Made by a program: the position numbers and the translations under genes
DNA from: Bacterioplanoides sp965200585
Lineage (GTDB): Bacteria > Pseudomonadota > Gammaproteobacteria > Pseudomonadales > Oceanobacteraceae
Strand: one strand, 5' to 3'
Assembly (NCBI RefSeq): GCF_965200585.1
Contig: NZ_OZ241361.1
Length of the DNA: 64,000 bases
Notes under the pieces: model-generated
What the model saw: the letters and a program-made list of their open reading frames with translations, nothing else
What the model was told of the DNA's origin: nothing
Databases searched by the model: none
Shown here: in pieces, positions 48,388 to 57,901 of the stretch
How the letters are laid out: every line of letters begins with the position of its first letter
Numbering within the stretch: the first letter of the stretch is position 1

Positions 48388-49530
48388 TCAGTTTCTGGTG
48401 TCTGATAAACAGCCAACGGCATAGTTTGTAAGCATTTGCTGGCGAACCGAATCCGAAACGCCGCTCAGACGTTGCTCCAGTTGCACTTTTTTGTCATCGA
48501 CCTCGTGACGACGGGTACCCTCAGGCAACGCCAGATCGCTTTCAGGTTGCAGCAGCTCAGCGGCGGCCCAATGAACCGGCCAGATTTCGGCCATGTCCGC
48601 TAATTGTTGGTCGATACAGTTGGCCATTGTATCAGCATCCTGCACCTCTGCCTGCGTTAACGGCCGGCCAAAATTCACTTTTACTTTACCTTTACATCCG
48701 GTCAGTCCCAGTAAAATGCTGCGCACATCTTCTTCATCTTCTTTCTGATAACTGCCGGTTTGTGCCAGCATCACCAACTCGCGCGCTTTTAGCACATCAC
48801 ACGGATCCCATTCGTATTGAATCGATACTGGTACCGGGTTCAGCTGTTGCATGGTTTCACTGAAGGATTCTTTGCTGCTGCGCCCGTGCAGGGCCAGCAT
48901 TTTTAAAACCGCCGTATCGGTACGATCAATATTATCTTTTGCCCGCCCTTCACGCTGAGCAATCCAGATCGATTCCCCTTCACTGACAGAGTGACGGATA
49001 TAAGCCGATAAACGTTGCAGTTCTTTTAATTTCTGCCGGTTATTGTCGATATTACGCTTTACTACAAAGCTTTTGTTCAGCCGCATCACATCGGCCACAT
49101 CAGGGTTTTCCAACAAATTATCGCCAATGGCGATGCGGCTGGTTGGCCAGCCTGCCAGATGCAGCGAGTAATTGATCATGGTTGGGTCCATGGCAATATC
49201 GCGGTGGTTCGAAATCCAGACGTGTGTTTTTTCTGGATCCAGCTGATCCAGACCGCTGACTTCAACCGTGTCGGTGCTCTGCTGTAACAGCTGAGCCACT
49301 TTAGGTTCCATCCATAACTGGAAGGCTTCAACCGAATTCAGTCGCTTAAATTGTGACTGCACCAGTGATTTAAACAAAGGTTGCAGCAAAGGCTGTAAGA
49401 TTCCGGGAGCCTTAGGAAAACGGTATTTCAGTAAGGCCGCCATCATTTCGTCGGATGCCAGCAAACGGTCCAGTGCCGGTTTCACTTCCAGATCATTAAA
49501 CGGACGAATATCCGCATACAGGTCAGACAT
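48388..49530 (-). CDS. PlsC-like 1-acylglycerol-3-phosphate acyltransferase family protein
   Basis: 380 aa without clear TM helices. The glycerophosphate acyltransferase motif I appears as ISNHRDIAMDP (His-x5-Asp), followed by NKSFVVKRNIDN and WIAQREGRAKDNIDRTD as block-II/III-like segments and NPVPVSIQYEWDPCD as block IV. These enzymes transfer fatty acyl chains to glycerolipid precursors. It belongs to the longer variant of roughly 380 aa rather than canonical PlsC (about 245 aa). Its stop is close to the 47144 gene (32 bases), so the two may share a transcript. The acyl acceptor is not certain. Confidence 0.82.
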   Translation of the reverse strand: MSDLYADIRPFNDLEVKPALDRLLASDEMMAALLKYRFPKAPGILQPLLQPLFKSLVQSQFKRLNSVEAFQLWMEPKVAQLLQQSTDTVEVSGLDQLDPEKTHVWISNHRDIAMDPTMINYSLHLAGWPTSRIAIGDNLLENPDVADVMRLNKSFVVKRNIDNNRQKLKELQRLSAYIRHSVSEGESIWIAQREGRAKDNIDRTDTAVLKMLALHGRSSKESFSETMQQLNPVPVSIQYEWDPCDVLKARELVMLAQTGSYQKEDEEDVRSILLGLTGCKGKVKVNFGRPLTQAEVQDADTMANCIDQQLADMAEIWPVHWAAAELLQPESDLALPEGTRRHEVDDKKVQLEQRLSGVSDSVRQQMLTNYAVGCLSDTRN

Positions 49531-49651
49531 ATCACTCTCTTTATCGCGCCCTGATTCAGGCCTTTACCCATACCGTGCTCACCACGGTTTATCCTGATTA
49601 GTGCTTTAGTATATCCTTGCGCTTCATTACGAGCGAATCAGGTAACACCTT

Positions 49652-50053
49652 ATGGTTGATGTTTGGCAACCCGCCGACCTCACAAACAACACCCCCGACT
49701 TGACAGTGCTGCAAAAGCTGGCAACCGCTGCAGCCCAACTGGAACTTCAGGGTGATGTATCAGACTTACTGAACGATCAACAACTGGCATCAGCCCGCAG
49801 CTGGATGCAGTTTTCCGAGGAAAACTGGCAAGCCGCTATTGAGCAGCTGAGCAACGATGAACGCCTTCAGCTGGCAACCTTTTACACGGTTGCTGAAGTC
49901 AAATTGAGTGGCTTTGAGGCACGGGATAAAAATCCGGCGATCTGGATTTTCCGTTATTTAAAGAAAACTCAGCAGCTTCCGGAAAAAGATTTTATCAAAG
50001 CACTCAAGAATAAAACCGATAATCGCTTTATTCCTTATGGCAGTGTGCTCTGA
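49652..50053 (+). CDS. Conserved hypothetical protein
   Basis: 133 aa, soluble and helical, no signal peptide. QQLASARSWMQFSEENWQAAIEQLSNDERLQLATFYTVAEVKLSGFEARDKNPAIWIFRYLKKTQQLP reads as a compact helical bundle that I cannot place in a named family. It ends with a conserved-looking NRFIPYGSVL. The Shine-Dalgarno sequence is weak. It is flanked by a divergent acyltransferase gene and a convergent hybrid kinase gene and has no operon partner. Confidence 0.6.
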   Translation: MVDVWQPADLTNNTPDLTVLQKLATAAAQLELQGDVSDLLNDQQLASARSWMQFSEENWQAAIEQLSNDERLQLATFYTVAEVKLSGFEARDKNPAIWIFRYLKKTQQLPEKDFIKALKNKTDNRFIPYGSVL

Positions 50054-50074
50054 TTTCAGAGCGCTTATACAGAC

Positions 50075-52186
50075 TCAGGCCGGTGACAGATGCGTCAGCA
50101 GTGCCTGCCTGAGTTCATCAATACGAATGGGTTTGGCCAGATAATCGTCCATACCAGCCGCCAGACACGCTTTTTTCTGTTCCGCCATCACATCCGCCGA
50201 TAACGCCACAATCACAATGCGTTGGCGACTCTCTAGCCGACGACTTTCTTCATGCCGAATTTGTCGGGTTGCCTCCAGGCCATCCATCTCCGGCATATGG
50301 CAGTCCATCAGAATCAGATCAAACGGCTGGGCCTGATACAGCTTAAGCGCTTCTGAGCCGGTAGCGGCCAGCTGTACCTCACATCCGATTTTACTCAGCA
50401 TCTGAGTCGCCACTTTTTGATTCACCAGATTGTCTTCAGCCAACAGAATTCGTTTTCCCTGCAACACGTCATCCACCTTGTTGTTGCTGTTACCGGTGCG
50501 CTGATACTGAGTAACCAGACGCTCCGGCTGCTGATTGTTCTGAGCCAGAGTCAGTAACAGAGAACGTAACCTGTCTTCACTGATTGGCCAGTCCCAGTAA
50601 CCGTACACGCCGTCTTGCTGTAATTGTTGTTCAACATCCCGGCTGATTGCTTCACTGAAGGTTACCGCCAGCCGGACTCCCTGTTGCATCAGGGGGGCCA
50701 GCTGTTTTTTCAGAACGTGATACAAGCGCCAGGAAATTACCAGTACTTGCGGTAACGAGTCTGCTTGTCCTGAACCCCGGATCTGAGCAATCGCCTGCTG
50801 AGCATCATCCAGAGATCGGAATTCTTGCAGTGGCATTTGCAAACGACGGGCAACAGATACTAATAAAGCCCGGTTAACCGGCACTTCATCCATCAGCCAC
50901 AAAGAGTGATTCTGTAACAATTGTGTGTGAGTATCACGTTCGCTGGCACTTATTCGAGGCACAGTCGCCAGTGATAAATCCAGCCAGAAGTTTGAACCAA
51001 TTTCCGGAGCGCTGACCACACCGACCTGCCCCTGCATCAGTGTCGCCAGGCGTTTACAGATACTCAGCCCCAGTCCCGTTCCTCCCACCATGGAAGATAA
51101 GCGCCCGTGAGCAAAGCTGTATTCATCAAACAGATGCATCGCTTTACTGGCCTCAATGCCCAAACCAGTATCTTCAACGGTGAAACGCAGCCCGATTTTC
51201 TGCGTTTCGCTGTCTGCCCGAGCACGGCTGTCAGCACACACACCGTTATCAATCCGGACAACCCGCAACAACACATGTCCATGTGCGGTAAATTTAATGG
51301 CATTGGTGAGATAATTCATCAGAATCTGGCGGATACGAATGGCATCTCCCACAACGAGCTGTGGCACGTGTTGATCAATAAATGATTGCAGTACCAGCCC
51401 CTGCTCTTTGGCTTTGGCCGATACCATGCTCAGTAGATCTTCCACCATCGAGTGCAGATTAAACGATTCTTCTTCAATGGTGAGTTTATCGGCCTCAATT
51501 TTTGACAGATCAAGAATATCGTTAACGATGGCTAACAGGTGTTCGGAGGACGTTTGAATAACTTTCAGAAAGCTGTGTTGTTCGGCTGATAATTCCGTTT
51601 GTTCCAGCAACGAAGCCATGCCTAATAAGCCATTCATCGGAGTACGGATTTCGTGACTCATGCTGGCCAGAAAGCGGCTTTTGGCAATATTTGCTTCTTC
51701 TGCCTGGTCACGTTCCTGTTTCAGGACATTACGGGCTTTTACCTGGGCGGTAATATTGCTGCTGATCGCCAGCAAATTATGCAGTTTGCCGTCGCTGACG
51801 ATGGGAATCAGCTGATTCGACAGATACAGCGGCTTGCCATCACCTGTCACCAGCTCCACTTCGTATTGCTGGGCTACCCGGGTGCTCATCGCCAGCTGCA
51901 TTTTTTCACGAAACAATGCAGCCACATCCGGGCGTAAATAAGCTTCACAACGAGTACCAATCACTTGCTGCCTGTCGTATCCCTCTGCCGCGTGGTTCAG
52001 GTCAACAATCACACCGTCCGGATCAATTTCGGTAACGATGTCTGGCATCTGATTAAGTAGTAAACGAAACCGGGTACGGTCTGCTTCAACCGTTCTCAGT
52101 TGTTTTGATAGCTTTCGGGTGTGAAATATCAGAGAAATCAGCGCCAGCAACAGCACCACTGTCAGGGAAAGCCAAACCAGATTCAT
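50075..52186 (-). CDS. Hybrid sensor histidine kinase (PAS-HisKA-HATPase-REC)
   Basis: 703 aa. A TM helix lies at 5-22, with a PAS domain at about 38-150 (NQMPDIVTEIDPDGVIVDLNHAAEGYD) and a HisKA domain with ASMSHEIRTPMNG (His178). The HATPase region (about 285-405) has NAIKFTAHG, FTVEDTGLGIE and GGTGLGLSICKRL. Residues about 415-560 look like an inactive receiver-type domain, and residues about 575-695 are a true receiver with LLAEDNLVNQ and LILMDCHMPEMDG (phospho-Asp). It is a BarA-like tripartite-style kinase without an Hpt domain. It is 48 bases downstream of a HTH-protein gene, and a response-regulator gene diverges on the other side. Confidence 0.92.
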   Translation of the reverse strand: MNLVWLSLTVVLLLALISLIFHTRKLSKQLRTVEADRTRFRLLLNQMPDIVTEIDPDGVIVDLNHAAEGYDRQQVIGTRCEAYLRPDVAALFREKMQLAMSTRVAQQYEVELVTGDGKPLYLSNQLIPIVSDGKLHNLLAISSNITAQVKARNVLKQERDQAEEANIAKSRFLASMSHEIRTPMNGLLGMASLLEQTELSAEQHSFLKVIQTSSEHLLAIVNDILDLSKIEADKLTIEEESFNLHSMVEDLLSMVSAKAKEQGLVLQSFIDQHVPQLVVGDAIRIRQILMNYLTNAIKFTAHGHVLLRVVRIDNGVCADSRARADSETQKIGLRFTVEDTGLGIEASKAMHLFDEYSFAHGRLSSMVGGTGLGLSICKRLATLMQGQVGVVSAPEIGSNFWLDLSLATVPRISASERDTHTQLLQNHSLWLMDEVPVNRALLVSVARRLQMPLQEFRSLDDAQQAIAQIRGSGQADSLPQVLVISWRLYHVLKKQLAPLMQQGVRLAVTFSEAISRDVEQQLQQDGVYGYWDWPISEDRLRSLLLTLAQNNQQPERLVTQYQRTGNSNNKVDDVLQGKRILLAEDNLVNQKVATQMLSKIGCEVQLAATGSEALKLYQAQPFDLILMDCHMPEMDGLEATRQIRHEESRRLESRQRIVIVALSADVMAEQKKACLAAGMDDYLAKPIRIDELRQALLTHLSPA

Positions 52187-52233
52187 TCATGTCCTGCTGT
52201 GTCAAAGGGCAACATTCTCAAGCCGCAACATCA

Positions 52234-52782
52234 TTAAGCCGCAACATCACTGGTCAGATGGAGAATCAGTTCTTGTTGATCGGTCGGCCAGTGATAATAC
52301 AGCCAGGCATGGCTGTTTGCCGCTTCTTTGTTGGCAGGTTTGTCAAAGCACAGGCATAAAATATCCCGCCCTTCGACATCTTTTAATACTTTCTCAACTG
52401 ACTGGCGGTCTTTGTCTGCTGTGATAGCAATCGCTCCGGGAGACTGCTGAGCAATCATAAAACCAAACTGAATCGGATCAGCAGTGACTTTAACATCCCA
52501 GCCAGCCCGACGGACCGCAGCTGATATTTCAATCGAAGTGTCACTGTTATTGGCCAACAGCAACAGAACTTTGCCACCCAACGCTAATTCGTCCGGTACC
52601 GGCATATTATTACCTTTCAGAAAGGCAACAAAACTTTCAACCGGAATGCGGTTATCACCCCGTCCCGGCAACTTATAGGCTTCCAGATGGCCGCGCTCAA
52701 TCCAGCGGATGACTGTGCGGAAATTCACCCCACAGTATTTAGCGACTTCACCTGTTGTTAATGCTTGTTTATCCCTCACCAC
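52234..52782 (-). CDS. HTH protein with MerR/excisionase-type DNA-binding domain
   Basis: 182 aa starting with GTG. Residues about 5-55 (ALTTGEVAKYCGVNFRTVIRWIERGHLEAYKLPGRGDNRIPVESFVAFLKGN) form an excisionase/MerR-type winged helix. Residues about 65-180 alternate strand and helix (KVLLLLANNSDTSIEISAAVRRAGWDVKVTADP) and resemble a receiver fold lacking the usual acidic pocket; this is tentative. It lies directly upstream of the hybrid histidine kinase in the same direction, so it may be a regulatory target or partner of that kinase. The Shine-Dalgarno sequence is weak, and a second GTG follows directly. Confidence 0.7.
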   Translation of the reverse strand: MVRDKQALTTGEVAKYCGVNFRTVIRWIERGHLEAYKLPGRGDNRIPVESFVAFLKGNNMPVPDELALGGKVLLLLANNSDTSIEISAAVRRAGWDVKVTADPIQFGFMIAQQSPGAIAITADKDRQSVEKVLKDVEGRDILCLCFDKPANKEAANSHAWLYYHWPTDQQELILHLTSDVAA

Positions 52783-53005
52783 GAACTCTCAAACTCAGCA
52801 GGACATGGGTTCAGTATAGATAGCCTGCCGGCAATGCAAGGTAAAATCCGGTTTAAACATGAAAGCGGTATAAAAACCCGGTTTTCTGTGCAAATTGTTT
52901 CTGTAGCAACAGCGCAGCTGATGTACCTGTCGGCATATGGCTTGTTAATTCCGGGGCAGGCCAGCTACAGTAAAGGTTAGGCACTTTGAGGCAATGAGAG
53001 CAATT

Positions 53006-54499
53006 ATGCAGTGGAACCTGTTACTGGTAGACGATGAAGCCGATATCCTGCAGACCCTGCGCAGGTTACTACGTTCCGACACACTCACTATTTTTGAAGC
53101 CAGCAACGCCAGTGAAGCTCTAGCCATTTTTGAGCAGCACGACATCCACCTGATGGTTACCGACTATAAGATGCCGTTAACGGATGGTTTAACGCTATGC
53201 CGTGAAGTACGCCAGCGTTATCCGGCAACGTATCGCATTCTGTTATCCGGCCAGGTGGACTATCCGGTATTACAACAGGCCTGGCGTAACGGTGATGTGC
53301 ATCGCTTTATCGCCAAACCCTGGGATAATCTGTTGCTGAGCAATGATATTACCGAGGGCCTGAAACAGCACCAGCTGATGCGTAAAGCGCTGTTTTTACG
53401 CCACAATGTTCAGGGCGATCAACCTCTGTTACTGACCGACGCCAACTGGGTTATCCGCCTGGCAAATCCTTCAATGTGTGCTGCTTTGGGGGTTGAAGAA
53501 CCCGACCTGGTTGGTATTAACCTGTTCTCGGCCAATGTGTCTGCTATGCCGTTTGAGCTGGAAGCAGAAATCACCACCCAGGTGGAATCCAGTCATAGCT
53601 GGCTGGGGTATTTCAGCTTCCTGCCACAATCCGAACATAAAATCTCAGCCTGGATGGTGGCAACGTCGGTGAGCGAGCACTATCGCGTCTGCTTATGCCG
53701 TTTTGTCAGCAAAAATATGCCGCCACCAACCGACTATCAGGAAGAACTGAAACGTTATGCCCGGCCACAACCGCCACAGATACCGGGCAACGGTCTGCAA
53801 CCCGATAGCCAGCCGGTGAATGATTCATCATCCGCCAACACAAACCCGGATTACAAAACCCAGGATTTCAAAACCACAGCTCTGTTTAACCCCAGTGGCC
53901 AGGTCGTGGCGTTAAAAACACCCCATCTCAGCTATGACCAGTCACAATGGCAGGCCTGGATGACTGCCATACTGCAAGCCTGGCAGGATTCGTTCAGTGG
54001 TGTACTCACTCTGGTGTACGACGCTCAGCAAGCCGGAGAAAGCAACAACCGGACTTACCTGTCGGCCTTAAAACAGTTGCTCGCTGCATTGGATAACCCA
54101 AAAGCCGTTGATCCGGTCATTATTGTTAATGAAAGTCAGCTGCTTGATGACAGCGCTCAGGCACAACAGTTACGCAGCGACTGGCTGCAGGCAGGTTGTC
54201 GTTTGTTTGTCGCTAATTTTGGCCGCAGCTTTCTGAACTCACGCCAGATTCCGGCTCTGCCGATTCAGGGCGTGGTATTAGCGCCGGAGTTTCTGCCGAA
54301 TATGAGCAACAGTAAATCGCTGCCGCAAAGTAAACGGTTATTGCAGCGCATCCATAGTCACCGGTTGCGTATTTATGCGCCGGATATTCATTCCACCGAT
54401 GCCCTCGCGGCAGCCCACCAAAGCGAGGTTGACTGGCTCAGCGGTGATGTTTTATCTCCGCCATTAAGTGCTGAACAACTCGCCTGGTTTAAAATCTGA
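53006..54499 (+). CDS. Response regulator with degenerate EAL-like domain
   Basis: About 497 aa. The ATG at 53006 is preferred (GAGAG five bases upstream); an ATG four codons earlier has its GAGG only two bases away. Receiver domain 1-120: LLLVDDEADILQTLRRLL, phospho-Asp53 in VTDYKMPLTDG, Lys in RFIAKPWDN. A PAS-like region follows (about 130-225). The C-terminal 200 residues follow the EAL barrel order (VNESQLLDD, AGCRLFVANFGRSFLNSRQIPALPIQGVVLAPEFL, DIHSTDALAAAHQSEVDWLSGDVLSPPL), but the catalytic Glu and Asp/Lys residues are replaced. It is probably a c-di-GMP binding or scaffold pseudoenzyme. Confidence 0.78.
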   Translation: MQWNLLLVDDEADILQTLRRLLRSDTLTIFEASNASEALAIFEQHDIHLMVTDYKMPLTDGLTLCREVRQRYPATYRILLSGQVDYPVLQQAWRNGDVHRFIAKPWDNLLLSNDITEGLKQHQLMRKALFLRHNVQGDQPLLLTDANWVIRLANPSMCAALGVEEPDLVGINLFSANVSAMPFELEAEITTQVESSHSWLGYFSFLPQSEHKISAWMVATSVSEHYRVCLCRFVSKNMPPPTDYQEELKRYARPQPPQIPGNGLQPDSQPVNDSSSANTNPDYKTQDFKTTALFNPSGQVVALKTPHLSYDQSQWQAWMTAILQAWQDSFSGVLTLVYDAQQAGESNNRTYLSALKQLLAALDNPKAVDPVIIVNESQLLDDSAQAQQLRSDWLQAGCRLFVANFGRSFLNSRQIPALPIQGVVLAPEFLPNMSNSKSLPQSKRLLQRIHSHRLRIYAPDIHSTDALAAAHQSEVDWLSGDVLSPPLSAEQLAWFKI

Positions 54500-54637
54500 A
54501 TACCAGGGCCTCATAAGCCACAGGATTCACATTTCCCGACACGATAACGCTGTTCATCGCGGGCCGCTGAGTTATGATTAGCAGCGATCATAACCGGTCC
54601 GATCAACAGGGCCGGAAGAGTTTTTCAGGAGTTAGAA

Positions 54638-54898
54638 GTGAACAAAGACCAGGCCTACCACCAGATTGCATTAGCGTGTTTAAAAACCCTGCGTGAAAGC
54701 AACGCCGGTGAATCCAAAGATGCCGCACAAGAACTGTATGACACCATCGACCAGGCATTTCAGGGCCAGTTTGCGCTGGTACTGGCAGAATTAGAAGACA
54801 GCAAGCAACGCCTGAACCTGATTAATCAACTGGATCCTCAGCGCCATTCATTAGCCGATGCGCAAGCCATTATTAACGCCAATGGCACTGCACATTAA
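54638..54898 (+). CDS. Small conserved hypothetical protein
   Basis: 86 aa beginning with GTG, and AGGAG lies seven bases upstream. It is acidic, fully helical and soluble (NKDQAYHQIALACLKTLRESNAGESKDAAQELYDTIDQAFQ). No named family was recognised. It lies 48 bases before the M16 protease gene in the same direction and may share its transcript. Confidence 0.65.
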   Translation: MNKDQAYHQIALACLKTLRESNAGESKDAAQELYDTIDQAFQGQFALVLAELEDSKQRLNLINQLDPQRHSLADAQAIINANGTAH

Positions 54899-54946
54899 GC
54901 TTGATAAGGCCCTTCATTTAATTTTATAACACGGAAAGGAGCTGGC

Positions 54947-57778
54947 ATGTTGTCACCTCGTTACTGGACATTTCTATTTATCGTACTCGCAGCGATTGCT
55001 TTTTCTATGTACCAACGCCTTGACCAACCCGAGCTGATTGTCAGCCCATCCGACCCCTATCAATACCGTTACCTTGAACTGGATAATGGTTTAAAAACCT
55101 TGCTGGTATCGACCCCACAAGCCGATAAAGCTGCCGCCGCGGTTTCGGTCGCAGTGGGCAGTGGTGACGACCCACAAAATCGCGAAGGTCTGGCACACTT
55201 TTTAGAGCACATGCTGTTTTTAGGCACAGAGCCTTATCCCGAAGCCGGAGATTATCAGGCCTATATTTCCCGTAACGGTGGTTCACATAACGCCTTTACT
55301 GCCAACAGCCAGACCACCTACTTCTTTGAAGTCAATAACACCGCAATGGAAGGTGCACTGGATCGTTTTGCACCCTTCTTTATTTCACCCACGTTTGATG
55401 CACAATACGTCGATCGTGAAAAAAATGCGGTTCATGCCGAATATAAATCGAAATATAAAGACGATTTCCGCCGTATTTATTCGGCCGAAAAACAAGCCAT
55501 GAACCCGGAACATCCGTTTGCCTCTTTCTCAACCGGTAATTTAGATACACTGGCCGATCGTGATGGCAGCAGTATTCGTGATGAATTACTGGATTTTTAT
55601 GCCAAGCATTATTCATCTGAAAAAATGACATTAGTACTGGCCGGTAATTATTCACTGGAGCAACTGGAACAGTGGGCGGTATCGCATTTTAATGCCGTGC
55701 CGCAACAACAGACGGAACAAAAGCCAGCACCCGTCCCTTTATTTACCGAAGGCCAGTTGCCACTGGATTTAAATATTGAGCCGGTAAAAGAAATTCGCCG
55801 GTTACAATTTACTTTCCCACTGCCAGCGTCAAAACATTTATACCAATACAAACCCATTCAGGTGATCAGCAGCCTGCTGGGTCATGAAGGTGAAGGCAGC
55901 CTGTTGGCATTTCTGAAACAGCGCGGCTGGGCCGAAGGCTTAAGCGCCGGGCGCTCGATGGCCAGTGATCACGAAACCACATTAGTGGTGCAGGTCAGCC
56001 TGACACAAAAAGGGTTATTACATACCGATCAGATCACTCAGGCACTGATGTATTACATCGACCTGATGAAACAATCGCCACTGCCGGAATACCTCAGTCA
56101 GGAGCAGGCGAATCTGAGTGAGCTGGAATTTCGCTTCCAGGAACAAGGCCGGTTATCCGATTATGTGGTTCGCCTGAGCAGCAATATGCTGGTGTATAAA
56201 CCTCATGACGTTATTTATGGCGACTACAAATGGCAGGCCATCAGCCAGCCAACCATTAAGCCGTTCCTCGATGGCTTAAGTGCAGACAACATGCTGCGTA
56301 CCTTAATTGCCCCAAACGTCACGACCGAAATTGTTGACCCATGGTATGGCACTAATATTCGCCTGCGGCCAAGCACCTTCCCGGCTCTGGAGCTAACCAC
56401 CAGCGGGCTGGAAGCAATGCATTTGCCACAGGCTAACCCGTTTATTCCGGAGAATCTGGAATTATTAGCCGACAGTGTGACTGACACTCCAATTGCCTTA
56501 ATTAATGAGGCTGAGCGGGCACTCTGGTATTACGCAGAAACCGACTTTAAACAACCCAAATCACACGTACGGGTGTTATTACAGCAACCGGATATTCAGA
56601 GCAGTGCTCGTCAGCGGGTATTAGCGCGTTTATACACCCGTACGGTTAACGAAGCCTTAAATACTTACAGCTATCCGGCTGCCATTGCTGGCTTAAGCTA
56701 CAACCTGAGTGTTAACGGCCAGGGATTGTTATTACACATTGGCGGTTATCAGGATAAATTGCCGGAGTTATTACAACGTGTATTAACTGAAATGAAACAG
56801 GCGCAGTTAAATGATGATGAATTTACCCGTTATAAAAATTCATTACAGCGCGCATTGGAAAATCAGTTAAAAGGCAAACCTTATCAGCGTTCACTGGAAG
56901 AGCTGAAACACTGGTTATATCAGCCAGCATTCAGCCCACAACAATTATTAGCTGAACTGAAACAAGTTACACGTGATGATGTGACTGAATTTGCTGCTGG
57001 CTTCGGCAACAAAATCGCGCATCAATTGTATGTGCATGGTCATTTATCTCAGGCTCAAGCCAGCGATATGGCTGACAAAGTACAGGCCGTTTTCCCGGCT
57101 AATCATGCGCTGTTAACACCAGCTCTGGTACGTAAAGCACCGGCTGGACAATACCAACAGCAGGTTCATGTCGACCATCAGGATACGGCGTTTACTCTGT
57201 ACGTTCAGGGTTCGGATACTTCAGACCGTAGCCGTGCCACCATGAGTCTGATGGGCCAGATTTTATCGGCACCGTATTATCAGTATATGCGTACCGAACA
57301 ACAGCTGGGTTATATTGTGTTTGCCACGCCTTACCCGCAGCAAACCGTACCAGCACTGGCATTTATTGTTCAGTCTCCAGAAGCCACACCTGAAAATATT
57401 CTGCAGCACTCGCAAACCTTTTTCACACAGTTTGCCGAGCAATTGGCGAGCATGTCTCAGGAGGAGTTTGTTAATTTCCAGAATGGTTTAGTTAACTTAT
57501 TACTGGAGAAACCTAAAAACATGGCGGAAAAAGCCAGTCGTTTCTGGCGTGATCTGGGGGATCAGCGTTACAGCTTTGATTCTATGCCAGCCATTGCGGA
57601 GCAAGTAAAACAACTGAGCTTAGAAGATATTCAGAGCATGTATCAAAAGGCGATTATTCAACAGCAACAACCTTGGTTATTGTTTGTGAATGGTGGTGAA
57701 TTAACCGATATCGCCGAGCTTTCGGATATTGACCGCGAAGCCATGGAGCTATTTAAGCTGCCACAAACAGCAGAATGA
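54947..57778 (+). CDS. M16 insulinase/pitrilysin-family zinc metalloprotease
   Basis: 943 aa with an N-terminal hydrophobic anchor or signal (7-22), so it probably acts in the periplasm. The inverted zinc motif HFLEH lies at 84-88, with the third ligand Glu165 in NAVHAEYKSKY, the typical 77-residue spacing. Three further inactive M16 domains follow (REIRRLQFTFPLP, then the C-terminal half with TEQQLGYIVFATPYPQ, the substrate-grip motif of insulysin/pitrilysin). Length matches pitrilysin (about 960 aa). These enzymes degrade small peptides. AAAGGAG precedes the ATG, and a strong terminator follows. Confidence 0.92.
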   Translation: MLSPRYWTFLFIVLAAIAFSMYQRLDQPELIVSPSDPYQYRYLELDNGLKTLLVSTPQADKAAAAVSVAVGSGDDPQNREGLAHFLEHMLFLGTEPYPEAGDYQAYISRNGGSHNAFTANSQTTYFFEVNNTAMEGALDRFAPFFISPTFDAQYVDREKNAVHAEYKSKYKDDFRRIYSAEKQAMNPEHPFASFSTGNLDTLADRDGSSIRDELLDFYAKHYSSEKMTLVLAGNYSLEQLEQWAVSHFNAVPQQQTEQKPAPVPLFTEGQLPLDLNIEPVKEIRRLQFTFPLPASKHLYQYKPIQVISSLLGHEGEGSLLAFLKQRGWAEGLSAGRSMASDHETTLVVQVSLTQKGLLHTDQITQALMYYIDLMKQSPLPEYLSQEQANLSELEFRFQEQGRLSDYVVRLSSNMLVYKPHDVIYGDYKWQAISQPTIKPFLDGLSADNMLRTLIAPNVTTEIVDPWYGTNIRLRPSTFPALELTTSGLEAMHLPQANPFIPENLELLADSVTDTPIALINEAERALWYYAETDFKQPKSHVRVLLQQPDIQSSARQRVLARLYTRTVNEALNTYSYPAAIAGLSYNLSVNGQGLLLHIGGYQDKLPELLQRVLTEMKQAQLNDDEFTRYKNSLQRALENQLKGKPYQRSLEELKHWLYQPAFSPQQLLAELKQVTRDDVTEFAAGFGNKIAHQLYVHGHLSQAQASDMADKVQAVFPANHALLTPALVRKAPAGQYQQQVHVDHQDTAFTLYVQGSDTSDRSRATMSLMGQILSAPYYQYMRTEQQLGYIVFATPYPQQTVPALAFIVQSPEATPENILQHSQTFFTQFAEQLASMSQEEFVNFQNGLVNLLLEKPKNMAEKASRFWRDLGDQRYSFDSMPAIAEQVKQLSLEDIQSMYQKAIIQQQQPWLLFVNGGELTDIAELSDIDREAMELFKLPQTAE

Positions 57779-57798
57779 ATTAATGCTTATCTGATAGA

Positions 57799-57844
57799 AA
57801 AAGCCTGCGCACGTTTTACATAAACATTACCTGCGCAGGCTTTT
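57799..57844 (+). terminator. Terminator after the M16 protease gene
   Basis: AAAAGCCTGCGCA / TGCGCAGGCTTTT, a 13-bp perfect stem with a 20-base loop and a T-rich tail (TTTTAATTTT). Confidence 0.8.
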
Positions 57845-57901
57845 AATTTTCCAGGTGCATAAAATACTGCACGCTTATTTCAACCGCACCTCAAGCCTAC
57901 C

